Shown here: piece by piece, positions 8,488-17,813 of the stretch | Layout of the letters: every line of letters begins with the position of its first letter | Position numbering within the stretch: the first letter of the stretch is position 1 | Assembly (NCBI GenBank): GCA_017429525.1 | Contig: JAFROT010000030.1 | Span: 49,776 to 113,775, forward strand | DNA: 64,000 nucleotides | DNA from: Bacteroidaceae bacterium | GTDB taxonomy: Bacteria; Bacteroidota; Bacteroidia; Bacteroidales; Bacteroidaceae | Direction of reading: 5' to 3' | The notes under the pieces: model-generated | Seen by the model: only the letters and a program-made list of their open reading frames with translations | The model's database searches: none | What the model was told of the DNA's origin: nothing | Translations under genes and position numbers: made by a program

Positions 8488-10596
8488 ATGAGTCGATTCA
8501 ACAAGCCTCAAGAGATAGGGTGGCGCAATATCTTGGCCCAAATGCTGATAGCCATCGTGGCCATCACCATCATCGTCTGGTTCCTGCCCCGAGGAAGCCA
8601 GTCGTCCATGCATTTCGACGTAGGTCGCCCATGGCCCTACGGCCAGCTGATTGCTCCTTTCGACTTTCCCGTCTTCAAGACCGATGCCCAGCTGCAAGCC
8701 GAGCGCGACAGCATACGCCGCGTCTACGAGCCTTACTTTGAGCTGGACCCGCAGGTGGAGCGTGTCCAGATGGCAGCGATGCGTGCTGAGATCCGCAACA
8801 TGAGCGTCGGCGACCTGTCATACCCCCACCGCGCGTTCATCGAACAACGCGTACAGGACGTCTACAGCCGAGGCATCCTCAGCACAGACGACCTGGAGAA
8901 AGTGCACAACGACACGTGCCAGAATGTGAAGGTCTACCAAGGTGCGACGTCACAGTCGCGGTCTATCCACGATCTGCTGTCGCAGAAAGAGGCCTACGAG
9001 CAGATCCTGGTCGGGGCAGACAGCGTAGGCATCGAACGCTCGAAGCTGCAGCGCCTGAACCTCAACAAGTATCTAGCGCCTAACCTCGTCTACGATGCAG
9101 AGAAGTCCGACAAAGAGTGGACCGAGCTCGAGAACTCGCTTTCGCCCAGTTCGGATATGGTGCTGGCCGGGCAAAGCATTATCGACCGAGGGAACATCAT
9201 CAGGGAATACGACGCGCAGATTCTTGAGAGCTTCGAGCGCGCAACGGCTGCACGTAAGGGCACCAACCGCGAGAACAACCTTATCCTGCTCGGGCAGATT
9301 CTCTACGTGACGACCATCGTGCTCTGCCTCATCTGCTACTTCAATCTCTTCCGTCGCGACTACATCTCCAACGGACGTAGCGTCCTGTTGCTGTTCCTGC
9401 TGGTGCTGAGCTATCCGCTACTCACGTCGTTCCTCGTCCGTCATACGCTGTTGTCGGTCTACCTGATTCCTTACACGATGCTACCTGTCTTCGTTCGCGT
9501 CTTCATGGATTCGCGAACGGCTTTCTTCACCCACGTCTGTACAATCCTGCTGTGCGCCCTCTCGCTCAAATATCCATTCGAATTTATCTCCACGCAACTC
9601 GTCGGTGGACTCGTGGCGATCTACACACTGCGTGAGTTGTCGGAGCGCTCACAGATCTTCCGCACAGCCATCTTCGCGACCCTCGCGATGATTATCGTCT
9701 ACGGGAGTATCGACCTCCTTCACGGCCGTGAGTTCATCGGCGAGAACAAGCTGACGCACCGCGATTTCGCCATCTATCAGCACATCATCTTCTCGGGCAT
9801 CGTACTTTTGTTCGCCTATCCGCTGATGTATCTGATCGAGCGCCTCTTCGGGTTCACCAGCAACGTGACGCTTGTCGAGTTGTCCAACGTGAACCGCGAG
9901 TTGCTGCGCAAGCTCTCGGAGGAAGCGCCAGGCACTTTCCAACACTCGATGCAGGTCTCTAATCTGGCCGCGGAGGTGGCGCTGAAGATAGGCGCCAAGA
10001 GCCAGCTCGTGCGTACGGGTGCTCTCTACCATGACATCGGTAAGATTCAGAATGCAGCCTTCTTCACAGAGAACCAGGCAGGCGGCATCAATCCACACAA
10101 TCGCATCGACCTCAAGGAGAGTGCACGCATCATCATCAACCATGTCAGCGACGGCGAGACGCTGGCCGACCGTCATCAACTGCCCCGTGTCATCCGCGAC
10201 TTCATCACTACCCATCACGGCAAAGGACTCGCCAAATACTTCTATATCACTTATAAGAACCAGCACCCCGACGAAGTAGTCGACTACGCTGCGTTCTCCT
10301 ATCCTGGTCCCGACCCCTTCACGGCCGAGCAAGCCATTCTGATGATGGCCGATGCCGTCGAAGCCTCAACCCGTTCGCTGAAAGAGTACACCGAGGAGAG
10401 CATTGCCGAACAGGTCGACCGAATCATCGATACGCAAGTGGCTGAGGGTCATTTCGCCAACTGCCCCATCACCTTCCAGGATATCCAGACGGCCAAGGAA
10501 GTCTTCAAGGAGAAACTGAAGACGATGTACCACACCCGCATCAGCTATCCAACCCTGGACAACAAGAACGAGGAAGAGAAAGCTGCCCCCAAATAG
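8488..10596 (+). CDS. 7TM receptor-HD domain phosphodiesterase (PgpH/YqfF family)
   Basis: A 702-residue inner-membrane protein. Order: one N-terminal membrane segment (about residues 15-32), an extracytoplasmic 7TMR-HDED domain (about 50-265), seven membrane helices (about 270-475), and a cytoplasmic HD domain with YHDIGK (H515-D516) and further conserved His residues. Proteins of this layout (Listeria PgpH) hydrolyse cyclic di-AMP, so that is the likely substrate by family, not by direct evidence. The ATG at 8488 is preferred over an in-frame TTG two codons upstream. It leads a plus-strand run with the hemerythrin-LuxR gene, ruvB and sufS. Confidence 0.92.
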   Translation: MSRFNKPQEIGWRNILAQMLIAIVAITIIVWFLPRGSQSSMHFDVGRPWPYGQLIAPFDFPVFKTDAQLQAERDSIRRVYEPYFELDPQVERVQMAAMRAEIRNMSVGDLSYPHRAFIEQRVQDVYSRGILSTDDLEKVHNDTCQNVKVYQGATSQSRSIHDLLSQKEAYEQILVGADSVGIERSKLQRLNLNKYLAPNLVYDAEKSDKEWTELENSLSPSSDMVLAGQSIIDRGNIIREYDAQILESFERATAARKGTNRENNLILLGQILYVTTIVLCLICYFNLFRRDYISNGRSVLLLFLLVLSYPLLTSFLVRHTLLSVYLIPYTMLPVFVRVFMDSRTAFFTHVCTILLCALSLKYPFEFISTQLVGGLVAIYTLRELSERSQIFRTAIFATLAMIIVYGSIDLLHGREFIGENKLTHRDFAIYQHIIFSGIVLLFAYPLMYLIERLFGFTSNVTLVELSNVNRELLRKLSEEAPGTFQHSMQVSNLAAEVALKIGAKSQLVRTGALYHDIGKIQNAAFFTENQAGGINPHNRIDLKESARIIINHVSDGETLADRHQLPRVIRDFITTHHGKGLAKYFYITYKNQHPDEVVDYAAFSYPGPDPFTAEQAILMMADAVEASTRSLKEYTEESIAEQVDRIIDTQVAEGHFANCPITFQDIQTAKEVFKEKLKTMYHTRISYPTLDNKNEEEKAAPK

Positions 10597-10672
10597 CCAG
10601 CCTGTGAGTGCATAGCTGCCAACGACGTGCTGCACGAGAAAGAACGAACAATCATAAAGAAAGGAATATCAG

Positions 10673-11659
10673 ATGCATTTCACAGAAAACGCTCACATGA
10701 GCGACCTTATCCACGACGACTATCGCCTGCTGCAAGTGATCTCGCGCTTCGGTGTCTCGCTTGGTTTCGGCGACCAGAGCATTGATGCTGCCTGCAAGGC
10801 CAGTGGCGTCGACACCGCCACCTTCCTTGCTGTCGTCAACTTCGTGCAGAGCGAAGGACGCCTGTCTGTCGAAGAGGCGGCCGAAGAAGTCAGCGTGGCC
10901 GAACTGATGCGCTATTTGCAACGCTCGCACACTTACTTTGTTGACTTCCGACTGCCTGCTATCCGACGCAAACTGATTGAGGCCATCGACTGTTCGGCCA
11001 AGAATCAGATCACCTTCCTCATCCTGAAGTTCTACGATGAGTATGCAGCCGAGGTGCAGCGACACATGCAATACGAGAACGAGAACATACATACCTATGT
11101 CCAGCAGTTGCTTGAAGGCCAGTTGCCGAAGAAGCATACGGGCTACTCCGAACTTGCCCATCAACACCACGACAACCACGCCAGCATCAGCAAGAGCAGC
11201 CACGAGCTCAAGTCAATCATCATCAAGTACTACCCCAGCGACAGCGATACGCAGCGCCTGGCCGACACCCTCATGGACATCTACATCATGGAAGAAGACC
11301 TCTTCACGCATTGCCACCTCGAGGACACGCTGTTTGCCGAGGCCGTCCACCTGCTGGAAAACGAGGTGAAAGCGAAAGCTACGGACAACTCTACACGGCC
11401 GAGTACCGACAGCTGGCGCCCCAAAGGCGAGGCCGAAGCCTCGTCCGACGAGCTCTCGGAACGCGAGAAAGACGTCATCCGCCACGTCGTACGCGGACTC
11501 TCGAACAAGGAGATTGCCGAGAAGATGTTCATCTCGGCCAACACCGTCATGACCCATCGGCGCAACATCGCGCGCAAGACGCAGATTCACTCGCCTGCCG
11601 GTCTGACCATCTACGCCATCGTCAACGGACTCATCAACCTCGACGAGGTGAAACTTTAA
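10673..11659 (+). CDS. Hemerythrin-domain transcriptional regulator with LuxR-type HTH
   Basis: A 328-residue soluble regulator. The N-terminus (about 10-75) resembles the DUF542 domain of ScdA/RIC iron-centre repair proteins but lacks their Cys pair. Residues about 85-235 look like a diiron hemerythrin bundle: H86, H131-x3-E135, a His cluster at 163-169, and H213/H215-x-E217. Residues 261-328 are a LuxR/GerE helix-turn-helix (LSEREKDVIR ... NKEIAEKMFISANTV). The inferred role is DNA binding controlled by oxygen, nitric oxide or iron state. It has no receiver domain. The downstream neighbours ruvB and sufS (Fe-S assembly) fit an iron-stress theme, but the target genes cannot be read from sequence. 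Confidence 0.88.
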   Translation: MHFTENAHMSDLIHDDYRLLQVISRFGVSLGFGDQSIDAACKASGVDTATFLAVVNFVQSEGRLSVEEAAEEVSVAELMRYLQRSHTYFVDFRLPAIRRKLIEAIDCSAKNQITFLILKFYDEYAAEVQRHMQYENENIHTYVQQLLEGQLPKKHTGYSELAHQHHDNHASISKSSHELKSIIIKYYPSDSDTQRLADTLMDIYIMEEDLFTHCHLEDTLFAEAVHLLENEVKAKATDNSTRPSTDSWRPKGEAEASSDELSEREKDVIRHVVRGLSNKEIAEKMFISANTVMTHRRNIARKTQIHSPAGLTIYAIVNGLINLDEVKL

Positions 11660-11716
11660 AAAGCCTACTGCCCTCGCCCACCCCGAGGCGCAGTAACGGC
11701 TCAAGAACAACCGTTT

Positions 11717-12784
11717 ATGCAAGATAATACATCCATAGATCATAGCGACTACGCGCTGCCGCTGCGCGAGAACGAAGGGAAAGGCTCTTCCTCCGACCGC
11801 GATTTCGAGCAGGCGCTTCGTCCTCTCCGCTTCGAGGATTTTGCGGGTCAGGCCAAGCAAGTGGAGAACCTGCGCGTCTTCGTCGAAGCCGCAAAATACC
11901 GCGGCGAGCCTCTCGACCACACGCTTCTGCACGGCCCGCCAGGACTGGGCAAGACCACCCTCTCCAACATCATCGCCAACGAGCTCGGCGTAGGGTTCAA
12001 GGTCACCAGCGGACCCGTGCTCGACAAGCCGGGTGACCTCGCGGGCATACTCACGTCGCTGGAGCCGCAGGACGTGCTCTTCATCGACGAGATTCATCGT
12101 CTCTCGCCCGTAGTCGAGGAGTATCTCTACTCAGCAATGGAGGACTACCGCATCGACATCATGATCGACCGCGGCCCCAGCGCCCGCTCCATACAGATCG
12201 ACCTCAACCCCTTCACGCTCGTCGGTGCCACCACGCGTAGCGGTCTGCTCACGGCTCCGTTGCGCGCACGCTTTGGCATTAATCTCCACTTGGAATACTA
12301 TGACGCCGAGACGCTCTGCGGCATCGTACGCCGTTCGGCTTCCATCCTGAATCAGCCCATCGACGATACGGCTGCAGCCGAGATAGCCCGTCGCAGCCGC
12401 GGTACGCCACGAATAGCCAACGCGCTCCTGCGCCGCGTGCGTGACTTCGCACAGGTGAAAGGCAACGGACGCATCGATCTCGAGATTGCCCGCTATGCGC
12501 TCGAAGCGCTCAACATCGACCGCCACGGCCTCGACCTCATCGACCGCAAGATCCTGCTGGCCATCATCGATAAGTTCAAGGGAGGCCCTGTGGGCGTAGG
12601 CACGATCGCTACGGCCATCGGCGAAGACCCGGGCACGGTCGAAGAGGTCTACGAGCCTTTCCTCATCAAAGAAGGTTTCATCAAGCGTACTCCTCGTGGC
12701 CGTGAAGTGACCGACCTGGCCTACGAGCACATGCAGCGCAGTCGGTTCAGCCCTGCCGACGGCCAACCCAGTTTGTTCGATTAG
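11717..12784 (+). CDS. ruvB: Holliday junction branch migration helicase RuvB
   Basis: ATP-driven motor of the RuvABC resolvasome. It has 355 residues, with Walker [10 protein letters not shown] at residues 73-81, a Walker B/DEIH segment ([11 protein letters not shown]), the family segment GATTRSGLL, and a C-terminal winged helix ending [12 protein letters not shown]. The N-terminal 30 residues before the conserved LRPLRFEDF are slightly longer than usual. It ends 2 nt before sufS, so the two are probably translated together. Confidence 0.97.
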   Translation: MQDNTSIDHSDYALPLRENEGKGSSSDRDFEQALRPLRFEDFAGQAKQVENLRVFVEAAKYRGEPLDHTLLHGPPGLGKTTLSNIIANELGVGFKVTSGPVLDKPGDLAGILTSLEPQDVLFIDEIHRLSPVVEEYLYSAMEDYRIDIMIDRGPSARSIQIDLNPFTLVGATTRSGLLTAPLRARFGINLHLEYYDAETLCGIVRRSASILNQPIDDTAAAEIARRSRGTPRIANALLRRVRDFAQVKGNGRIDLEIARYALEALNIDRHGLDLIDRKILLAIIDKFKGGPVGVGTIATAIGEDPGTVEEVYEPFLIKEGFIKRTPRGREVTDLAYEHMQRSRFSPADGQPSLFD

Positions 12785-12786
12785 AA

Positions 12787-14031
12787 ATGTTTGACATTCA
12801 GAAGATAAGAGAAGACTTTCCCATCCTCGGCCGCGAAGTGTACGGCCGTCCGTTGGTCTATCTGGACAACGGCGCTACGACCCAGAAGCCGCGCTGCGTC
12901 ATCGATGCGATGACCGACGAGTACCTCAACGTCAACGCCAACGTCCACCGCGGGGTTCACTACCTCTCGCAACAAGCGACGGAACTGCACGAGCAAGCTC
13001 GCGAGACGGTTCGCCGCTTCATCAACGCCCGTTCGACAGCCGAGATCGTGTTCACGCGCGGCACCACAGAGAGCATCAACCTCGTGGCCTCGTCCTTCGG
13101 GCAGGCCTTCCTCCACGATGGCGACGAAGTCATCCTCACCGAGATGGAGCACCACTCGAACATCGTGCCCTGGCAGCTGTTGCAGGCACGCATGGACCTG
13201 AGAATAAAGGTGTGCCCCATCAGTGACGACGGACGCCTCGACCTAAGTGCGCTCGAACAGCTGTTCACGCCCCGTACGCGCCTGCTCGCGTGTACGGCCG
13301 TCTCCAACGTGCTGGGCACCGTCAATCCCGCAAGCGACATCATCGCGATGGCTCATGCTCACGACGTGCCCGTCCTCATCGACGCGGCTCAGGCAGCCCC
13401 CCACATGCCCATCGACGTGCAGGCCTTGGACTGCGACTTCCTCGCCTTCAGCGGCCATAAGGTCTACGGTCCCACGGGCATCGGCGTGCTCTACGGCAAA
13501 GAGAAATGGCTCGACCGCATGCCCCCCTATATGGGTGGCGGCGAGATGATTGGCAAGGTCTCGTTCGAGCGGACGACTTTCAACGTCCTGCCCTACAAGT
13601 TCGAGGCTGGAACGCCCGACTACATCGCTACGACAGGCCTGGCCAAAGCGCTGGACTACGTCAGCTCTATCGGTTTCGACACGATTATGGAGCACGAGCG
13701 CACGCTCACAAACTATGCCCTCCGACGCCTGGCAGAGATTCCCGGCATGCGCATCTTCGGCCCGCAAGCCTCATCGCCTCAGCAGCTTACGGATCCCGAT
13801 GACCACGATGCCGTCATCTCCTTCCTCGTAGGCGACATCCACCATCTGGACCTCGGCACGCTGCTCGACCGCCTCGGCATAGCCGTCCGCACGGGCCATC
13901 ATTGCGCCGAACCCCTCATGCACCGACTGGGCATCGAAGGCACCGTTCGCGCCTCCTTCGCCCTCTACAACACCTGCGAGGAGGTTGACGCACTCGTGGC
14001 CGCCATCCTGCGCGTCATGAAGATGTTCTGA
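12787..14031 (+). CDS. sufS: Cysteine desulfurase SufS
   Basis: A PLP enzyme that moves sulfur from cysteine to the SUF iron-sulfur cluster machinery. It has 414 residues. The PLP lysine is K225 in FSGHKVYGPTG and the persulfide cysteine is C373 in RTGHHCAEP; both are diagnostic of the SufS/CsdA group. Start ATG 12787 lies 2 nt after the ruvB stop. The other suf genes (sufBCD), often next to it in Bacteroidetes, are not in the window, so it is detached here. A strong inverted repeat at 14122-14163 may end the transcript. Confidence 0.96.
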   Translation: MFDIQKIREDFPILGREVYGRPLVYLDNGATTQKPRCVIDAMTDEYLNVNANVHRGVHYLSQQATELHEQARETVRRFINARSTAEIVFTRGTTESINLVASSFGQAFLHDGDEVILTEMEHHSNIVPWQLLQARMDLRIKVCPISDDGRLDLSALEQLFTPRTRLLACTAVSNVLGTVNPASDIIAMAHAHDVPVLIDAAQAAPHMPIDVQALDCDFLAFSGHKVYGPTGIGVLYGKEKWLDRMPPYMGGGEMIGKVSFERTTFNVLPYKFEAGTPDYIATTGLAKALDYVSSIGFDTIMEHERTLTNYALRRLAEIPGMRIFGPQASSPQQLTDPDDHDAVISFLVGDIHHLDLGTLLDRLGIAVRTGHHCAEPLMHRLGIEGTVRASFALYNTCEEVDALVAAILRVMKMF

Positions 14032-14121
14032 GGCGCTGCGCCACCCCTCACGCGCGCGTACATTATTATAAATACAACAGGGCGACTACTGACGAGATTT
14101 GCCCACCCGACGGATGAAGCT

Positions 14122-14163
14122 ATCCCCGCATTTTTATGCCCTAAAACATGAAAATGCGGGGAT
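14122..14163. terminator. Perfect 13-bp hairpin after sufS, possible terminator
   Basis: ATCCCCGCATTTT (14122-14134) and AAAATGCGGGGAT (14151-14163) are exact reverse complements with a 16-nt loop. No long T run follows, so it may be a weak or bidirectional terminator, or an mRNA-end stabiliser. Confidence 0.6.
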
Positions 14164-14244
14164 GATTGTTTGACTTTCATCAAGGAAAAGCGTGATTTTG
14201 ATGTTTTATAGCATGATATTAGTCCTCATTTGACGAAATCGCCG

Positions 14245-14252
14245 TACCTTTG
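14245..14252 (+). promoter_or_regulatory. Bacteroidetes -7 box (TACCTTTG) for the small-ORF transcript
   Basis: A perfect consensus followed by CACC. No -33 box is found at the usual spacing. Transcription from here would give an RNA of about 340 nt up to the terminator at 14559-14596. Confidence 0.7.
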
Positions 14253-14268
14253 CACCAGCAAAACAAAA

Positions 14269-14344
14269 GGAGCGAGGTCAAGCGAGACCTCACAGCAAGC
14301 TCCGAGACGACATAGGTAAAAGTTCGTGGTCATTCATTAGACCA
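14269..14344 (+). ncRNA. Structured 5' leader of the small-ORF transcript (possible cis-regulatory RNA)
   Basis: Two helices can be drawn. The first is nested: GGAGC (14269-14273) pairs with GCTCC (14299-14303) and encloses GAGGTC (14274-14279) paired with GACCTC (14286-14291). The second pairs TGGTC (14327-14331) with GACCA (14340-14344). The leader of about 120 nt is long for a 38-codon ORF. I cannot match it to a known riboswitch class; it could also be a small RNA in its own right. Confidence 0.4.
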
Positions 14345-14377
14345 GGTATATGATTGTTTAATTTTAGGAGTAACACT

Positions 14378-14494
14378 ATGCATTCAGCATTCACTATGCT
14401 TGCAGTTACTGTAGCAGCAATTGCAGCAATCGTTGGTTGGACAAACAACGGTAACGGCACGAATCCTAACAACTTTCTGATGCCTCAGCCTTAA
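14378..14494 (+). CDS. Putative 38-residue small membrane or secreted peptide
   Basis: The ORF encodes a hydrophobic N-terminal helix (residues 4-20, rich in Ala, Val and Ile) followed by a polar Asn/Gly/Pro tail ending MPQP. It has its own TACCTTTG promoter, a structured leader, a good Shine-Dalgarno AGGAG at 14366-14370 seven nt before the ATG, which is rare in this window, and a terminator just after it. Its codons are more AT-rich than those of the neighbours. I do not recognise a family. It could be a small membrane protein, a toxin-like peptide, or a leader ORF. Being an isolated transcription unit with a strong ribosome site argues that it is real. Confidence 0.55.
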   Translation: MHSAFTMLAVTVAAIAAIVGWTNNGNGTNPNNFLMPQP

Positions 14495-14558
14495 CCGCCA
14501 ACGTTTACAAACAAAGTAGAGATTTAGTTAGTTAGTTTATAAGGTAAATGATTTTGCA

Positions 14559-14596
14559 AGAGCGACTGTCCGTGAGGATAGTTGCTCTTTTTTTTC
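14559..14596 (+). terminator. Intrinsic terminator of the small-ORF transcript
   Basis: AGAGCGACTGTCC (14559-14571) pairs imperfectly with GGATAGTTGCTCT (14576-14588), with loop GTGA, followed by a run of eight T. Confidence 0.85.
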
Positions 14597-14764
14597 TAAG
14601 CAACTCCTCGCCTTCACTATTTTCGCCGGCGCTCGCCCTCACTTGCGAAGATTCTCATTCACAGCCATTTCCACTTCTATAACCAATTACTAAGCAGTTC
14701 GCCACAGGCTACTCTATCCAGCGGATTCATCCGCAAGGCCACACGCATCCAGTCGAATCTGATT

Positions 14765-14868
14765 GCACGTATGGACGTGAGGCCTCACACGTATAGACGT
14801 GAAGGGCTACGCGTATAGACGTGAAGGGCTACGCGTATAGACGTGAAGGGCTACACGTATAGACGAAG
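14765..14868. repeat. 22-bp tandem repeat, about five copies
   Basis: The unit ACGCGTATAGACGTGAAGGG plus CT is repeated head to tail: one diverged copy at 14765, three near-identical copies at 14787, 14809 and 14831, and a partial copy at 14853. A 24-nt hairpin follows (14871-14894, GGTGGACCACC/GGTGATCCACC). The rest of 14597-15112 holds no convincing gene. Confidence 0.9.
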
Positions 14869-15112
14869 AAGGTGGACCACCTTGGTGATCCACCTCCAAC
14901 CTATAGACGTGTCTTACGATTGATTCAACTACGACTGCCTTCACGAACAGACGCGAGGAGCTGAACTACTGCTCACGTCGGCCGCTGCGACTCATCATGA
15001 AAGGCCTCACGGACAAGGGGAACGCCAAGCCTTTGCATAAGGGGCTGCCGGCACGAGCGAATCATCGTGCAAGACGATGCAGGAACTGACGGGCAGCGAA
15101 GGGGCGTCGCAC

Positions 15113-16924
15113 CTACTTCAGGCTGTTCACGATTTCCTGGTTGACCTGACGCATCGGCTCTTCCTTGATTTTGATGACTTTGCGGTCATAGGTCATAAGG
15201 CCGTTGACCTCGATTTCGACGTCAGTCGTTTGCGTGTAGACGGCCGCTGCGAAACCGCGCTCGATGAAGGGCTTGAGGGCACGCATGTTCTCGACATAAC
15301 GCTGGGTGACCTCGTCGGAATTCTTGAACTGAACGTAGCCCCAGTTACGGTCGGGCTGCCAGAGATGACCTTCGAGTGCGAGCCCAAGACCACCGAACTC
15401 GCCGAGGACCGTAGCACGCGTGGCGTCGAACAGGTACATGTCGGGGCCAGGATAGTTGTGGAGGTCGAGGATGTCGCCTGTCATGAAGTGATTGCCGCCG
15501 CTGGCGGGGTTCACCAGGCGCGAGGGATCCAGCTGCTTGGTCCACTCCGCAATCTCCTTCGTCTTGAACTGTCCCCACGACTCGTTGAAGGGCGTCCACA
15601 CCACGACGCAAGGATAGGCACGGAACTGCTCTACGATCTCCTGCCACTCGGCACGGAAGTTGGCCTCAGAGGCTGGCGAACGGCGTCCGTCGTCGCTGCC
15701 GTTCCAGTAGGTGCGACTGTTCCATCCGGGTCCGTCGTCGGACATCGGCTGGTCTTGCCACACGAGGATGCCCAAGCGGTCGCAATGCGTGAACCATCGG
15801 TCGCTCTCCACCTTCATGTGCTTGCGTATCATATTGAACCCGAAGTCCTTAGTCTTCTTGATATCATAGACCAGAGCCTCGTCGGTAGGCGCCGTGTAGA
15901 GCCCGTCGGGCCAATAGCCCTGATCGAGCGGGCCGAGCTGGAAGAGCGGTTTGTTGTTGAGCATCATGCGCATGATGCCGTCCTTGTCGCGGCCGAGGGA
16001 GATCTTACGCATAGCGGCATAGCTCTTGACGGCATCGAGCTTGCGACCTTGATTGAGCAGCTCCACACTCATATCGTAGAGGAAGGGGCTGTCGGGGCTC
16101 CAGAGTTTGGCGTCCTTCACAGCCAGTTCCACCTTCTGGCCGGCAGCAGCCATTCCTGTGGCGACGACCTTCGCGCCGTCGCGCAGCGTCACCTTGACGA
16201 CGTCGCTGGCATCGGTGCCCGCGGTCTTTGTCTCAACCACCAACTTCTGATTATCGATGTCGGGTTGAGGAATCACCTGCTCGATATGCTTGGCTGCTAC
16301 GGGCTCCAGCCAAACGGTCTGCCAGATGCCCGTCACGGACGTGTACCAGATGCCGTTGGGTTTGTTGCGCTGTTTGCCTATGCCGCCGAAGCCGTCGTCG
16401 GTAGGATCCCACACCTTCACGACCAGCTGCTGCTTGCCGCTGCCCGCGAGATAGGGTGTGATGTCGAACGAGAAAGCAGCGTAACCGCCCTGATGGCCAC
16501 CGATCTTGATGTCGTTCACGAAGACTTCGCAACGCCAATCGACGGCGCCGAAGTGCAGCAGCACATGACGCCCCTTCCAGCCCTTGGGCACTGTGAAGGA
16601 GGTATGATACCAGAGTTCGTTGTCCTTGCCCACTGTCTTCTGCACGCCCGAGAGGCTCGACTCGACCGCAAACGGCACGAGAATCTTGCCGTCGTAGCGC
16701 TCAGCCGACACCTGTCCGGCCGGACGGATGGCATAGTCCCATAGGCCATTGAGATTCAACCAGTCAGCGCGCTCCATGATGGGACGCGGATACTCGGGCA
16801 GGACGCTGGCGGGATTCACCTTGTCGGCCCATTGTGTCTTGATTTTCTGGCCCTGCGGCTGCCACTGTGCGTAGGCCATCACAGCCGCCAAGACGCACGC
16901 GAGAAGGGAGGTTAGTCTTTTCAT
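15113..16924 (-). CDS. Secreted glycoside hydrolase family 2 protein (beta-galactosidase/glucuronidase-like)
   Basis: A 603-residue secreted glycosidase. The start at 16924 is set by a signal peptide (MKRLTSLLACVLAAVMAYA); the frame stays open 19 codons further upstream. Order: N-terminal GH2 sugar-binding jelly roll (about 45-190), immunoglobulin-like domain (about 200-310), TIM barrel (about 315-590). The acid/base is E448 in WTPFNESWG, and the likely nucleophile is E509 in LGEFGG. The sequence does not fix the sugar specificity; GH2 includes beta-galactosidases, beta-glucuronidases and beta-mannosidases. It stands alone without SusC/SusD genes nearby. A weak -7-like sequence lies near 16992 on the minus strand. 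Confidence 0.93.
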   Translation of the reverse strand: MKRLTSLLACVLAAVMAYAQWQPQGQKIKTQWADKVNPASVLPEYPRPIMERADWLNLNGLWDYAIRPAGQVSAERYDGKILVPFAVESSLSGVQKTVGKDNELWYHTSFTVPKGWKGRHVLLHFGAVDWRCEVFVNDIKIGGHQGGYAAFSFDITPYLAGSGKQQLVVKVWDPTDDGFGGIGKQRNKPNGIWYTSVTGIWQTVWLEPVAAKHIEQVIPQPDIDNQKLVVETKTAGTDASDVVKVTLRDGAKVVATGMAAAGQKVELAVKDAKLWSPDSPFLYDMSVELLNQGRKLDAVKSYAAMRKISLGRDKDGIMRMMLNNKPLFQLGPLDQGYWPDGLYTAPTDEALVYDIKKTKDFGFNMIRKHMKVESDRWFTHCDRLGILVWQDQPMSDDGPGWNSRTYWNGSDDGRRSPASEANFRAEWQEIVEQFRAYPCVVVWTPFNESWGQFKTKEIAEWTKQLDPSRLVNPASGGNHFMTGDILDLHNYPGPDMYLFDATRATVLGEFGGLGLALEGHLWQPDRNWGYVQFKNSDEVTQRYVENMRALKPFIERGFAAAVYTQTTDVEIEVNGLMTYDRKVIKIKEEPMRQVNQEIVNSLK

Positions 16925-17151
16925 ATAGAAACGGATTTTGAGGGTTGAATAATCTGCGAAACGAGTAAAAACTACAGTCATCGAAACGATTCAGCTGCAA
17001 AGTTCTTTTTTTTTATCGAAAATGCAATTTTTTTTTGCCACTAAACAGCATTTTTCCCTCAATAAAAGGTAAAAGGAGTGTGGATTTTGCCGTAAAAGGC
17101 GAGAATAATGGTGATAAAAGGCTCTGGGAATGATAAAAAAGGAAACAAAGT

Positions 17152-17182
17152 TTTGTCACACGGCAAATTATGACTACTTTTG
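17152..17182 (+). promoter_or_regulatory. Promoter of the V-ATPase operon
   Basis: A -33 TTTG at 17152-17155, a 19-nt spacer and a -7 TACTTTTG at 17175-17182 match the Bacteroidetes primary sigma consensus. Subunit E starts 44 nt downstream. Confidence 0.8.
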
Positions 17183-17225
17183 TGCGCGCAAATCCGCAAA
17201 TCATTATAAAATACTGCATAAAATA

Positions 17226-17813
17226 ATGGAAAAGATCCAAGAACTCACCGACAAAATCCGTCGCGAAGGCGTCGAGAAAGGACAGGCCGAGGCCGCCCAG
17301 ATTATCGCTCAGGCCAAAGAGCAGGCTGCAAAGATTGTGGCCGATGCGAAGGCACAGGCCGAAGCCATCGAACAACAGTCGAAGAAAGCTGCCGCCGAGC
17401 TCGACCAGAACACCAAGAGCGAGCTCAAGCTCTACACAGGGCAGGCGCTGAACGCACTCAAGAGCGAAATCGCCAACATCGTCAGCGACAAGATTGTCAG
17501 CCAAAGCGTCAAGGGACTCACCGACGACAAGAACTTCCTCGGTCAGTTCATGGTCGCACTCGCCACAGAATGGGCCAAGAAGCAGGACATCGTCATCAGC
17601 ACCGAGGATGCCGAAGCGCTGAAGGCTTACTTCGCCAAAGAGGCTAAGGCGCTGCTCGACAAGGGCGTGAAGATTGAGAAAGTAAACGGCAAGCAGACGC
17701 TCTTCACGGTGCAGCCCGCCGACGGCAGCTACCGCGTAGACTTCGGCAAGGAAGAGCTCGAGAGCTACTTCAAGAACTTCCTGCGTCCGCAACTGATTGA
17801 CATGCTGTTCTGA
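17226..17813 (+). CDS. atpE: V-type ATP synthase/ATPase subunit E
   Basis: Peripheral stalk subunit. It has 195 residues: an N-terminal long coiled coil (about 1-85, rich in Ala, Lys, Glu and Gln; QAEAAQIIAQAKEQAAKIV) and a C-terminal globular part, the usual plan for NtpE. Start ATG 17226 follows the promoter at 17175; an open extension upstream lacks family similarity and lies before the promoter. It is the first gene of the operon E-DUF2764-A-B-D-I-K. The following spacer is one of the inverted-repeat segments. Confidence 0.92.
   Translation: MEKIQELTDKIRREGVEKGQAEAAQIIAQAKEQAAKIVADAKAQAEAIEQQSKKAAAELDQNTKSELKLYTGQALNALKSEIANIVSDKIVSQSVKGLTDDKNFLGQFMVALATEWAKKQDIVISTEDAEALKAYFAKEAKALLDKGVKIEKVNGKQTLFTVQPADGSYRVDFGKEELESYFKNFLRPQLIDMLF

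Noticed and set aside
14765-14868. CRISPR-like short regular repeats
   Set aside because: The 22-bp units are directly adjacent without spacers, and there are no cas genes; it is a tandem repeat.
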